A DNA stretch of 20,850 nt from CAZGVW01 sp964529265 (lineage in GTDB: Bacteria; Planctomycetota; Phycisphaerae; Phycisphaerales; UBA1924), in the NCBI GenBank assembly GCA_964529265.1, contig CAZGVW010000041.1, positions 1 to 20,850 on the forward strand. The letters run 5' to 3'. The position numbers and the translations under genes were made by a program. Positions 6,969-13,186 of the stretch are shown in pieces. The notes under the pieces were generated by a model. The model did no database searches, was not told where the DNA came from, and saw only the letters and a list, made by a program, of their open reading frames with translations. The first letter of the stretch is position 1, and the number at the start of each line of letters is the position of its first letter.

Positions 6969-8318
6969 ATGACATTCGACCCATCCCAATCCGGCTCGTC
7001 GGAACCAGACAGGCTGAAGATGCCGGACGACACCGCCGCCGGTGCGGTGAAGGCGGCGGATTCGCGCTCCGGCTCGTCCGCCTCAGGCGCCAGCTTCGAC
7101 ACCATCCTCGGCCGCATGGTCGTCGAGCAGGGCCTCGCGACCCCTGACGAAGTTCAGGCGTGTCTCGAGTCCTCCCGCCTGGGCCAGGACGCCGGCGATT
7201 CACTCGCCGCGCTGCTCATCCGGCGGGAGTTCATCACCTCACGCCAACTCGATCGCCTCCGTGGCATGGTTGAGGCCGAGCGCTCTGGCCAGCAGATCCC
7301 GGGCTACCGCATCCTCGGAAAACTCGGCGCCGGCGCCATGGCCACCGTCTTCAAGGCCAAGCAGCTGAGCCTCGATCGCCTCGTCGCCATCAAGGTGCTG
7401 CCGCGCAAGTTCTCCAACAACGCGGAGTTCATCGCGCGCTTCTATGCCGAAGGCCGCGCCGCTGCGCAACTCAACCACCCGAACATCGTGCAGGCGTACG
7501 ACGTCGGCAGGGCCGGCGAGTTCCACTTCTTCGTCATGGAATACGTGGAGGGCTCGACCGTCTTCGATCAGATCGTCCGCCACAAGCGCTACAACGAGAA
7601 CGATGCGATCGATATCGCCATCCAGATGTCCGAGGCTCTGCAGCACGCCCACGAAAAGGGCCTCATCCACCGCGACGTCAAGCCCAAGAACATCATGATG
7701 GCCCGCGAGGGCGTGGCAAAACTCGCCGATATGGGCCTCGCCCGCGCCATCAGCGACAAGGAAGCCGCGGAAGCCGAAGCCGGCAAGGCCTATGGCACGC
7801 CCTACTACATCTCCCCCGAGCAGATTCGCGGCGAGAAGAAACTCACCCCCGCCGCGGATATCTACTCGCTCGGCGCCACCCTCTACCACATGGTCACCGG
7901 CAACGTCCCCTTCGAGGGCAAGAACCCCTCCGACGTCATGCACAAACACCTGAAGGCGGAACTCGTCCCGCCCGACCACGTGAACCCGAAACTGACCGCG
8001 GGTGTCAGCCAGGTCATCGAGATGATGATGGCCCGCGACCCGCGCCAGCGCTACCAGACCTGCAAGGACCTCCTGGTGGACCTCCGCGCCATCCGCGCCG
8101 GCGAACCCCCTGTGATCGCCCGCCGCGAGGCCCCGGCGTCCGTCATCGCCTCTCTCGCGGCCCAAGCCGAAAGCGCCGCGGCTTCCGAGATCCCGATCGA
8201 CAAGACCCAGCCGCCGCCGTCACCTTGGAGCGACCCCCTCGTTCAGGTGGTGGTGACCGTGGTCGTGATCAGCCTGATCGTGAACGTCATTTTGGCGTTC
8301 CTGCACTTTGCCGGCTGA
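6969..8318 (+). CDS. Membrane-anchored Ser/Thr protein kinase with GspE/MshE-like N-terminal repeats
   Basis: 449-aa Hanks-type kinase. After a Ser/Gly-rich start, residues 45-70 and 78-100 form two copies of the unit ILGRMVVEQGLATPDEVQ / LAALLIRREFITSRQLDRL, resembling the N-terminal domain of type II secretion/type IV pilus ATPases (GspE_N/MshEN). The kinase domain begins at 113: glycine loop GKLGAGAMATVF, lysine in VAIKVL (K142), HRDVKPKN (D236, N241), DMG in place of DFG (D254), GTPYYISPEQ and DIYSLGATLYHMVTG. All catalytic residues are present, so it should be active. The last 27 residues (423-449) form one hydrophobic helix ending three residues before the stop. The protein is therefore tail-anchored with its kinase cytoplasmic and almost no external part. 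The start is placed at ATG 6969 by the promoter upstream; other in-frame ATGs are 6888 and 7020. Confidence 0.88.
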   Translation: MTFDPSQSGSSEPDRLKMPDDTAAGAVKAADSRSGSSASGASFDTILGRMVVEQGLATPDEVQACLESSRLGQDAGDSLAALLIRREFITSRQLDRLRGMVEAERSGQQIPGYRILGKLGAGAMATVFKAKQLSLDRLVAIKVLPRKFSNNAEFIARFYAEGRAAAQLNHPNIVQAYDVGRAGEFHFFVMEYVEGSTVFDQIVRHKRYNENDAIDIAIQMSEALQHAHEKGLIHRDVKPKNIMMAREGVAKLADMGLARAISDKEAAEAEAGKAYGTPYYISPEQIRGEKKLTPAADIYSLGATLYHMVTGNVPFEGKNPSDVMHKHLKAELVPPDHVNPKLTAGVSQVIEMMMARDPRQRYQTCKDLLVDLRAIRAGEPPVIARREAPASVIASLAAQAESAAASEIPIDKTQPPPSPWSDPLVQVVVTVVVISLIVNVILAFLHFAG

Positions 8319-8319
8319 A

Positions 8320-8781
8320 TCACGCAATTTCGAACAAGAATTCGACTTCCACCGGCGACCCCAGCGGCAAGGCCACAGAGCCAACTGCGGCCCGAGCGTG
8401 CCTGCCAGCCTCACCGAAGACCTCTTGGAGCAGCTCGCTCGCCCCATTGGCCACCTTGGGCTGGTCGGTGAACCCGGGGTCGCTGGCGACCCAGACTCCG
8501 ACTCGAACAACCCGCTTCACCCGCTCCAGGTCGCCGATCTCGCCCGCAAGGGCCGCCAGCCCGTTCACGACGCACTGGCGCGCGCAGGCTTGGGCCGTCG
8601 CCAGGTCTACGACCCCCGGAACCGTTCCGGCGGCCAGGAGCTTGCCTCCCTGAAACGGCAGTTGTCCGCTGACCCAGGCGAACGCCCCACTCCGTACGAC
8701 GGGCACATAGGCCGCGACCGGCCTGGGCGCGTCCGGGAGGGTAATCCTGAGGGTGGCAAGGCGGTCCTTCACTGTGGGCAT
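8320..8781 (-). CDS. RidA/YjgF/YER057c/UK114 family protein
   Basis: 153-aa member of the Rid superfamily, whose archetype RidA hydrolyses reactive enamine/imine intermediates made by PLP enzymes. Family features: AYVPVVRSGAFAWVSGQLPF, ATAQACARQCVVNGLAAL, VKRVVRVGVWVAS, and the C-terminal ARAAVGSVALPLGSPVEVE, whose R130 aligns with the arginine that binds substrate carboxylate in RidA. It is slightly longer than the usual 125-130 residues, as in the sub-branch with a longer N-terminus. It is convergent with the kinase gene, the two stops being separated by one base. GGAG lies about 8 nt upstream of the ATG. Cytosolic imine deaminase is the best guess; exact substrate unknown. Confidence 0.85.
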   Translation of the reverse strand: MPTVKDRLATLRITLPDAPRPVAAYVPVVRSGAFAWVSGQLPFQGGKLLAAGTVPGVVDLATAQACARQCVVNGLAALAGEIGDLERVKRVVRVGVWVASDPGFTDQPKVANGASELLQEVFGEAGRHARAAVGSVALPLGSPVEVEFLFEIA

Positions 8782-8862
8782 GGAGAATGCTCCGTGGCTG
8801 TTTGCTGATCGAGGAGCGAGAAAGGTAGCACCCGGAGCCCAGGTCGGCGGAACCGACCCGCC

Positions 8863-8890
8863 TTGACACGCGAACCACCACAGGTAGCAT
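8863..8890 (+). promoter_or_regulatory. Strong sigma-70-type promoter for the pseudopilin transcript
   Basis: Perfect TTGACA (8863-8868), 16-bp spacer, TAGCAT (8885-8890). The predicted start site near 8897 is about 400 nt upstream of the pseudopilin ATG. Seven bases, GGTAGCA, covering part of this -10 recur about 60 bp upstream (8824-8830). An inverted repeat GGTCGG-CGGAA-CCGACC (8842-8858) lies just upstream of the -35. Confidence 0.6.
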
Positions 8891-8895
8891 CAGCA

Positions 8896-8909
8896 GGCGT
8901 GATCACGCC
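8896..8909. promoter_or_regulatory. 14-bp perfect palindrome at the predicted transcription start
   Basis: GGCGTGATCACGCC is a perfect 14-base palindrome covering the +1 position predicted from the promoter at 8863-8890. This is where a dimeric repressor could block initiation. Operator function is inference. Confidence 0.4.
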
Positions 8910-9295
8910 ATGGTGAGCGTGCGGACCGGCTATTCGCACTCATTTGAGCAGTGCAAATCGCCCTTATGGACCCTTTTCGCGGTGGAGCGGCCGCGTTGAT
9001 CTGAAGCGGGTCCGAGGCTCACCGACAACCTGAAGCCGTCCGAGGCAGCGCCTCGACGGAGACGAGCGGCGTAGGCCGTTGTTGTCTCCATCATGGACGC
9101 CCGTGGACGAGGGCGGCGAGCGCAGAGGAAAGCGCCGGCAGGGGTGTTCCCTTCCGGCGGCGTGAAAGAGTTGTCGGAGCGCGTGGAAACACACGCGATC
9201 ACGAGCCAACATCGAGACAATTGGGCCGGGACGGACGAGAGGCGCACACGGGCGTCGCGCTCGCCGCGGCCGGAACCTGTGGAGAAGAAAAGGCC
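8897..9295 (+). other. Long structured 5' leader of the pseudopilin gene
   Basis: About 400 nt without a credible gene, lying between the promoter and the ATG at 9296. It contains an imperfect direct repeat (9001-9018 and 9030-9046) and three consecutive hairpins. The first is 9036-9046/9050-9059 (CGAGGC with GCCTCG, extended by CCGT/ACGG around a bulged C, 3-nt loop). The second is 9058-9063/9084-9089 (GGAGAC/GTCTCC) enclosing CGGC-GTAG-GCCG. The third is 9099-9103/9111-9115. I compared it by eye with c-di-GMP-I, cobalamin and glycine riboswitch consensus and found no match. A cis-regulatory RNA is possible. A 29-codon ORF (8910-8999) begins within it but lacks a ribosome binding site. Confidence 0.45.
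9001..9046 (+). repeat. Imperfect direct repeat of 17-18 nt in the leader
   Basis: Copies at 9001-9018 and 9030-9046 both read CTGAAGC followed by two or three variable bases and TCCGAGGC. Both contain CGAGGC, which can pair with GCCTCG at 9050-9055, so mutually exclusive folds are possible. Confidence 0.5.
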
Positions 9296-10360
9296 ATGCG
9301 AAACCAGACGTCGAAGAAGGGCTTCACGCTGATCGAGCTGCTGGTGGTGATCTCGATCATCGCCCTGCTCATCGGCATCCTGCTGCCGGCCCTCGGCCGC
9401 GCCAGGAAGAACGCCCAGGTCCTGAAGGACAGCACGCAGCTGCGGCAGATTCACTCAGGGCTTGCGGTGTGGTCCACCAACAACCGTGATCGCTATCCGA
9501 TCCCCTCCTCCGTCGACCGCGACGGCTACACGGAGGGCATGGAGATCAACGATCCGTCCCAGAGCGACACCCTGTTCTGGGAGAAGAACCGGTCGGCGGC
9601 GATGTTCTCGATCCTCATCTACAACCAGAACATCGTGCCCGAGATCTGTGTGAGCCCCTCGGAGCCTAACGGCCAGATCGTCATCGACGATGACTATCGA
9701 TACACTTTTGCCGACGGATCGGATATGTGGCCCAACAATCCGGACCGCGCCCTGTGGGATCCGTACTTCCGCTCAGTGCCGGCCCGCATGGGTCAGCCCC
9801 GGGCCGGGAGCCAGAAGTACCGCTCGGGCGAGGCGGGCGTCAGCACCGGCAACTCCTCGTATGCGCACACCGCCCTGATCTTCGCCAGGGGCCGCGGCGG
9901 CGACTGGAGCAACGGATTCGCTGCGAACCGCGCGATCATGTGCGATCGTGGCCCCCTCTTCAGCACCCAGGCCGGACAGGCGGGCAACAACTTCCTCACG
10001 ACTCCCCAGAACAACATCTGGGAACTCGCCATGGGCATCGAGGGCGTGACCTCCGACACCCTCCGGTTCGCGGGCAACACGAAGTCCTGGGCGGGCAACG
10101 TCTGCTACAACGATGGCCACGTCAATCTCGAGAATCAGCCTGATCCTCAGACCCTGACGTTCGTCGATCAGGGGAGCGGTCAGAACAATCGTCAAGTGCG
10201 CGACAACATCTTCGTCGATGAGGTCAACCAGGCGCCGACCGTGACTCCGGGCGATCGCAGCAACCACATTCTGCGCGTCTGGAGCCGCGGCATCGACACC
10301 ACCGCCGATGTCACGAACCAGAAGTTCGATCAGGACATGTGGTGGGACGGCCGTCAATAA
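9296..10360 (+). CDS. Type II pseudopilin / prepilin-like exported protein
   Basis: 354-aa protein with a class III signal: KKG followed by FTLIELLVVISIIALLIGI. The prepilin peptidase site is between G9 and F10, the conserved glutamate at +5 is E14, and the hydrophobic helix spans about 21 residues. The helix is followed by LPALGRARKNAQVLKDSTQLRQIHSGLAVW, the amphipathic stretch typical of the many planctomycete pseudopilin-like proteins. The large C-terminal domain includes CYNDGHVNL, an H-containing motif often seen late in this family. Known relatives assemble with type II secretion/type IV pilus machinery or sit at the cell surface; their actual role in planctomycetes is poorly defined. 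Start ATG 9296 has GGAG (9281-9284) 11 nt upstream. It is monocistronic, between a strong promoter and a strong terminator. Confidence 0.85.
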   Translation: MRNQTSKKGFTLIELLVVISIIALLIGILLPALGRARKNAQVLKDSTQLRQIHSGLAVWSTNNRDRYPIPSSVDRDGYTEGMEINDPSQSDTLFWEKNRSAAMFSILIYNQNIVPEICVSPSEPNGQIVIDDDYRYTFADGSDMWPNNPDRALWDPYFRSVPARMGQPRAGSQKYRSGEAGVSTGNSSYAHTALIFARGRGGDWSNGFAANRAIMCDRGPLFSTQAGQAGNNFLTTPQNNIWELAMGIEGVTSDTLRFAGNTKSWAGNVCYNDGHVNLENQPDPQTLTFVDQGSGQNNRQVRDNIFVDEVNQAPTVTPGDRSNHILRVWSRGIDTTADVTNQKFDQDMWWDGRQ

Positions 10361-10401
10361 GCATCCCGGCGCTCCCCGCGCCATCCTTGAGATGAAACCC
10401 G

Positions 10402-10438
10402 ACGAACCGGCCGCTCAGCGGCCGGTTCGTTCTTTTTT
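10402..10438 (+). terminator. Rho-independent terminator after the pseudopilin gene
   Basis: Thirteen-base-pair perfect stem (10402-10414 with 10418-10430), TCA loop, followed by TCTTTTTT. Lies 41 bp after the stop codon. Confidence 0.92.
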
Positions 10439-10460
10439 GGCGGCGCCGCCTCTCCCGCGC

Positions 10461-10491
10461 AAGAAAACAGCCCCCGGTTGCCTCCGGGGGC
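10461..10491 (-). terminator. Rho-independent terminator after tRNA-Gln
   Basis: On the minus strand GCCCCCGG / CCGGGGGC (10491-10484 with 10477-10470, 6-nt loop) is followed by TGTTTTCTT. It begins 8 nt beyond the 3' end of the tRNA. Confidence 0.85.
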
Positions 10492-10498
10492 CTGCAAA

Positions 10499-10569
10499 CT
10501 GGGGATCTAGGATTCGAACCTAGACTAACTGATCCAGAGTCAGTCGTGCTACCGTTACACCAATCCCCA
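10499..10569 (-). tRNA. tRNA-Gln (anticodon CUG)
   Basis: A 71-nt cloverleaf. The acceptor stem is TGGGGAT paired with ATCCCCA, the discriminator is G as in other bacterial tRNA-Gln, the D stem is GTG/CAC with GGTA in the loop, and the T arm is CTAGG-TTCGAAT-CCTAG. The anticodon stem is ACTGA/TCAGT with loop CTCTGGA, giving anticodon CTG. The weak U1-A72 pair and G73 are identity features of glutamine tRNA. CCA is not encoded. It has its own promoter (10589-10616) and terminator. Confidence 0.95.
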
Positions 10570-10588
10570 AGCGGGTGATTCGAGCCAG

Positions 10589-10616
10589 ATCGTACCGGCC
10601 GGAGAGGCGAAGGCAA
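10589..10616 (-). promoter_or_regulatory. Promoter of tRNA-Gln
   Basis: On the minus strand TTGCCT (10616-10611), 16-bp spacer, TACGAT (10594-10589). Initiation would fall about 13 nt before the mature tRNA 5' end, a normal tRNA leader. Confidence 0.55.
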
Positions 10617-10676
10617 GCCGGCGGCGTCGCCGCTATCCTCTGCCCCGATCATCGGCGGGCAGGTGGAGCAGGCTTG

Positions 10677-11642
10677 ATGCGACGGGCCGTTTTCGCATTC
10701 GCGACGCTAATTCTGTGCTCCCGGCCGGTCGCGGCTGATCCGTCGCCGCGCGACCCGGCGGTTCACGCACGCTTTCTGGTGGTCCCGGTCTGCGGCGTCA
10801 TCGGCTTGGATGTCGATGCGGAGGACGTCCGCACGATCATTGACCATGCGCTCCGACGCGGTGTCGACCGGCTCGTCCTGATCGTCGACGCGGGCTCGGG
10901 TGACTGCGCGGAAGCGGAGGACATCGCCGAGGCACTGCGATCCGCCGGTTCGCGCGTCCGCCTGCACGCCATCGTGAAAGACGCCACGGGGCCGGGCCTC
11001 TGGGTGGCGATGGCGTGCGATACGCTCCACATGACGCCCGGCGCTCTGATCGGCGCTGGCGCGGACGACGGGACTTCATCCTGGAGCCAAGCGGCGCCGG
11101 AGGCGCGCTCCGCCAACCGCCTCCTGGCGATCGCCGAAGACGCCGGCCGCCCGCGCGCCGTCGTGCGCGCGATGGTCGAGCGATCCGCATCGCTCTACAC
11201 CGCGATGACCCAGGACGGCGTGATCGTCGCGGAGGAGGCGCCGCCGCGCGATTCGACGCAACTTGACGGTGATCGCACGCTGCTGACGCTTTCCGCGGAT
11301 CTGGCGGAGGAGATCGGTTTTGCGCCCGCCGTTGGTGCGGATACTCCCGAAGCGCTGGGCGCCGTGATCGGCGTCGACTCATGGCGCAAGGCCAGTGACT
11401 TCGGCGAAGCGACCGTCGAGAAAGCCCGGGAGGAACGCCGCCGCCTCGCGCAGGGCGCCGAGGAGGAGCGCCGATCGCTCGAGGAACGCATCCCCGTCGT
11501 ATCGCGCCTGCTCAAGGCGCGCGTCTTCGAGGCTGAGGACGCCGACCCGGAGAACTTCCGCTACTCGCACTCACGCGGCGTCTTCAACGCCGAGTCCCGC
11601 CGTCAGTGGCGGCAGCGGACCGACGACGCCGTCGCGGCATGA
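10677..11642 (+). CDS. Exported ClpP-class (NfeD/SppA-like) protein lacking the catalytic serine motif
   Basis: 321 aa. Signal peptide at 1-20 (RRAVFAFATLILCSRPVAA). Residues 33-130 follow the crotonase/ClpP-class fold of NfeD-type membrane proteases. The first strand is FLVVPVCGVIGLDV, then LVLIVDAGSG where active relatives have DTPGG. GPGLWVAMACDTLHMTPGALIGA follows where relatives have SAG before the helix. The serine of SAG is thus replaced by glycine (G105), so proteolysis is unlikely. The later TLSADLAEEIGFA matches the family's TLTAEEALELG segment. The C-terminal third is Arg/Glu-rich coiled coil. Start ATG 10677 has GGAG (10665-10668) at 8 nt. The frame stops at TGA 11640-11642 but coding-like sequence continues in the same frame to 11807. 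Probably periplasmic; role unknown. Confidence 0.7.
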   Translation: MRRAVFAFATLILCSRPVAADPSPRDPAVHARFLVVPVCGVIGLDVDAEDVRTIIDHALRRGVDRLVLIVDAGSGDCAEAEDIAEALRSAGSRVRLHAIVKDATGPGLWVAMACDTLHMTPGALIGAGADDGTSSWSQAAPEARSANRLLAIAEDAGRPRAVVRAMVERSASLYTAMTQDGVIVAEEAPPRDSTQLDGDRTLLTLSADLAEEIGFAPAVGADTPEALGAVIGVDSWRKASDFGEATVEKAREERRRLAQGAEEERRSLEERIPVVSRLLKARVFEAEDADPENFRYSHSRGVFNAESRRQWRQRTDDAVAA

Positions 11643-11807
11643 CGTCGAGTTCTTGATGCTGTGGAGGAACTGCATCGCCTTGAGACACGGGCCGTGGAAC
11701 TCGGCCTGAAGCCGCAGTTGCACGAACTCGAACTGCGCGAAGCCGCGGGTCGCGCCGATCGGGAGATCGAGCGGCTTCAGCGCGACCGGGGCCGGGTGGG
11801 AATCTGA
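11643..11807 (+). pseudogene. In-frame coding continuation after TGA (possible C-terminus of the preceding gene)
   Basis: Directly after the TGA at 11640-11642, the same frame stays open for 54 sense codons up to TGA 11805-11807. It encodes a heptad-like helix: RRVLDAVEELHRLETRAVEL, then KPQLHELELREAAGRAD and REIERLQRDRGRVGI. This continues the charged helix that ends the preceding ORF (ESRRQWRQRTDDAVAA). A GTG at 11661 could start a separate 48-aa protein, but no Shine-Dalgarno precedes it. The simplest reading is one longer gene broken by a nonsense change (CGA or TGG to TGA) or by a sequencing error. Read-through or recoding is a less likely alternative. Confidence 0.5.
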
Positions 11808-11829
11808 CCGCGAAGACGCCGCGCCGTTC

Positions 11830-13008
11830 TCAGCGAGATCGAGCCTTGCCCTTCAACCAGCGCGGCCGCTCACGCTCTCCCGAGCGTCCCGCCCCGCTCG
11901 TCCCTCCGCCCTCACCCGGCGGGCCGATGCTCGCCTCAACGACCTGACCGAGCATGCTGTCCTTCAACTGCGACGGATGGCCCTGCCACCGCACGACGCG
12001 GTCGGGCCCGATGATCATCATGTGCGGGATGGCGCGCACCCCCGCCCAGTCGCCGAGCCGGCCATTCGGATCGACGCCCACCGAGTAATCCATCTTCTTC
12101 GACCGCATGAACGTCTTGACCTCGCCGGGGGACTCGCTCGAGAGCCCGATGACCACCACGTCATCGGGGAACTTCGTGGCGAGATCGTTCACATGCGGGA
12201 TTGACGCAACGCACGGGCCGCACCACGTCGCCCAGAAATCCACAACGACGACTTTGCCCTCGAGATCCGGCTCGTCGGTGAGCCACGTCTGCACGGTGAC
12301 CGGCGGCGCCTTCGATCCCTGCACGTCCTTCGCGCCGGAAATTCCCTGGTTGGTCGGCGGGTACTGCCCGGTGGGAACGCGCTCGACCGCGGCTTCCACC
12401 TTCGATTCCGTGGAGTCGCCACCCTTCGGCCGTGCCTCGGGCTTGGCCGCGGCGTCGAACGGCTCCTGCGCCAGCGCCCCGGCCGATTCTCGCAGCCCAT
12501 CCAGCGTCAGCCCGGCATGGCGGACCGCTCCGTTCCGATCGATCACGAAGTTCACAGGCTGCCGCCACACGCCCATTTCGTCGCAGAACGCGCCGACCGG
12601 ATCCACAACCACGAGCGCCGTCATCGCTTCGCGCTCGACGTACTTTTCTGCATCAGCCGCGCCATCCGGCGTGTGCAGCGCGAGCACGACAATGTCGTCG
12701 CCCGCCAGTTCATCATGGAGAGAGGTGATTCGCTTCCCCCACATCCGTCCCACGCTCGTCTTCGAGGTCCACGACTGAATGACGACCACCTTGCCACGGA
12801 GGTCGTCCCAGGTCGCCGCCTCCCCGCCGACCCACCTGAGGTCCGGTGTGAATGCCGCGGGGGCGTAGCCGATGAGCCCGTCGAACCACGCACGGTCCGC
12901 GCTCTCGATCCGCGGATCGAGCCACTTGGCGGGCGCCTCTCCGGCAAGCGCGGCAGAACCGAGCACGAGGTGAGCGGCGATGATGGCCACGGAAATCCGC
13001 ATGCGCAT
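11830..13008 (-). CDS. Exported tandem thioredoxin-fold (TlpA/ResA-like) protein
   Basis: 392 aa with a signal peptide (residues 1-22, cleavage near AALAG). Two thioredoxin-fold domains follow. Domain 1 (about 65-180) has the fold markers VVVIQSW, QPVNFVIDRNG with a cis-proline, and a WTSKTS stretch where the CxxC should be, so it cannot do disulfide exchange. Domain 2 (about 230-365) has VVVVDFWATWCGPC (C263, C266), VVVIGLSSE and IPHMMIIGPD. A Pro/Gly-rich linker joins them and the C-terminus is basic and low-complexity. TlpA/ResA-type proteins reduce periplasmic disulfides, for example in cytochrome c maturation, and need an electron donor such as CcdA, none of which is nearby. Start ATG 13008 has AGGAG 8 nt upstream. 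Confidence 0.82.
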   Translation of the reverse strand: MRMRISVAIIAAHLVLGSAALAGEAPAKWLDPRIESADRAWFDGLIGYAPAAFTPDLRWVGGEAATWDDLRGKVVVIQSWTSKTSVGRMWGKRITSLHDELAGDDIVVLALHTPDGAADAEKYVEREAMTALVVVDPVGAFCDEMGVWRQPVNFVIDRNGAVRHAGLTLDGLRESAGALAQEPFDAAAKPEARPKGGDSTESKVEAAVERVPTGQYPPTNQGISGAKDVQGSKAPPVTVQTWLTDEPDLEGKVVVVDFWATWCGPCVASIPHVNDLATKFPDDVVVIGLSSESPGEVKTFMRSKKMDYSVGVDPNGRLGDWAGVRAIPHMMIIGPDRVVRWQGHPSQLKDSMLGQVVEASIGPPGEGGGTSGAGRSGERERPRWLKGKARSR

Positions 13009-13054
13009 TGTTCGTTCTCCTAATGGGGCCCGCGGAGGACGTCTGAGGCGTCAG

Positions 13055-13060
13055 ATTGTA
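13055..13060 (-). promoter_or_regulatory. Candidate -10 box for the tandem thioredoxin gene
   Basis: TACAAT on the minus strand (five of six to TATAAT) lies 46 nt before the ATG at 13008. The spacer region is G-rich and no -35 match is visible. Confidence 0.35.
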
Positions 13061-13126
13061 CCCGCCACCCCCCACCGAGGGGGGGCGCCCGGCGGCGCAT
13101 ATCCGCCAGTCGGCCCCGGGTTTCTC

Positions 13127-13155
13127 TTGTATTCCGTTTCGGGTCAAGTTAGGTT
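13127..13155 (+). promoter_or_regulatory. Sigma-70-type promoter of the truncated ClpP-class gene
   Basis: TTGTAT (13127-13132), 17-bp spacer, TAGGTT (13150-13155). Predicted start near 13162, followed by GGAGG at 13174-13178 and ATG 13187. The intact promoter and ribosome binding site suggest expression despite the truncated product. Confidence 0.5.
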
Positions 13156-13186
13156 TGCACGGGATCTTCGACCGGAGGCGACCGGA

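Noticed and set aside
7239..8165. 308-codon minus-strand frame antisense to the kinase
   Set aside because: Gly/Val/Asp/His-rich translation mirroring the kinase codons; no motif and no start signal.
8782..8862. Promoter for the RidA gene on the minus strand
   Set aside because: TACCTT-like boxes occur but no matching -35 was found at 16-18 bp, so no feature is claimed.
8910..8999. 29-codon ORF in the pseudopilin leader
   Set aside because: It begins 13 nt after the predicted transcription start with no Shine-Dalgarno and has no runs of a regulatory amino acid. It remains possible as a leader peptide but is not supported.
8930..9454. 174-codon minus-strand frame across the pseudopilin leader
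   Set aside because: It overlaps the pseudopilin signal region, has no recognisable domain and its composition is shadow-like.
11661..11807. Independent 48-aa gene starting at GTG 11661
   Set aside because: No ribosome binding site, and the sequence continues the frame and helix of the preceding gene, so an interrupted C-terminus is simpler.
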